Assembly (NCBI GenBank): GCA_916700875.1
Contig: CAKAKS010000022.1
Span: 14,274,065-14,338,064 of the forward strand
Length of the DNA stretch: 64,000 nucleotides
Source of the DNA: Sebastes aleutianus
Lineage: Eukaryota > Chordata > Actinopteri > Perciformes > Sebastidae
Direction of reading: 5' to 3'
The translations under genes were made by a program, and so were the position numbers. Under the pieces are notes generated by a model. That model saw nothing but the letters and a program-made list of their open reading frames with translations. It made no database searches and was not told where the DNA came from. Of this stretch, positions 63,690 to 64,000 are shown in pieces; within the stretch, counting starts at the first letter, position 1, and every line of letters begins with the position of its first letter.

Positions 63690-64000
63690 AATTTGGGCTT
63701 TTTGTTCATAATTTTGACCTTTTGTCTCACAATTTTAAATTTTTCGTCTCACAATTTTTTTATTTTGTCTCTCAATTTAAATTTTTCGTCTTATAATTTA
63801 GAATTTCTCATAATTTTGACCTTTTGTCTCACAATTTTAAATTTTTCGTCTCATAATTTTGCTTTTTGTCTCACAATTTAAATTTTTTTGTCTCATTTTT
63901 GACTTTGTCTCATAATTTTTACCTTTCGTCTCACAATTTAAATTTTTTTATCTTCATTTTTACCTTTTGTCTCGCAATTTTTAATTTTTTAGTCTTATAA
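63690..64000. repeat. AT-rich minisatellite running off the window end
   Basis: Irregular tandem array of about 20-nt units of the form TTTTGTCTCACAATTTTAAA / TTTTTCGTCTCATAATTTT, at least a dozen copies. The open frame across it is repetitive and not a gene. Confidence 0.9.

Noticed and set aside
1..64000. CRISPR array, bacterial operon, phage or integrated virus
   Set aside because: Tandem arrays here are microsatellites or minisatellites with no spacers; no prokaryotic genes or viral core genes were seen.

Overview
The window is vertebrate nuclear DNA, most likely from a teleost fish and probably a percomorph. It has long introns with GT-AG boundaries, very dense (CA)n/(TG)n microsatellites, a Tc1-type transposon about 1.6 kb long, a hAT/Buster copy, a CACTA-like element, and several short interspersed repeats of the kind common in spiny-rayed fish. 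No bacterial or viral gene organisation is present.

The one host gene that can be supported is a diacylglycerol kinase iota gene (dgki) on the + strand. It runs from its second coding exon (24863) to the stop codon (58993). I place 33 exons, one of them a possible 63-nt cassette. All phases join and give 874 codons without the cassette. The domain order is two C1-type zinc fingers, a basic MARCKS-like segment, the DAGK catalytic domain (NPKSGGN, GGDGT and LGTGND motifs), the DAGK accessory domain, ankyrin repeats, and a C-terminal ETAV PDZ-binding motif. The first coding exon is not in the window.

Layout: 1-24862 is probably dgki intron 1 (or upstream DNA) and is mostly transposon-derived: a CACTA-like element (1101-3830) with remains of a captured gene, a 360-bp MITE-like element (5641-6000), a nearly intact Tc1 element (9101-10721), several interspersed repeats, a Buster-type hAT with perfect 8-bp target duplication (20029-21282), and a THAP-like fragment beside a large inverted repeat (23676-24071). 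24863-58993 is the dgki exon/intron region, whose introns hold more of the same repeat families, two TTAA-flanked elements, a 13-bp-TIR element and a 700-bp homopyrimidine tract. 58994-64000 is 3' UTR and downstream DNA, ending in an AT-rich minisatellite.

The most interesting signal is how dinucleotide repeats sit against dgki splice sites. Several introns start with CA repeats right after the donor and end with TG repeats right before the acceptor, so the two intron ends are complementary. A phase-compatible 63-nt exon lies behind one such TG tract. There is also a GC-AG intron with a strong donor, and a shortened linker with a 26-nt microexon before the ankyrin repeats.
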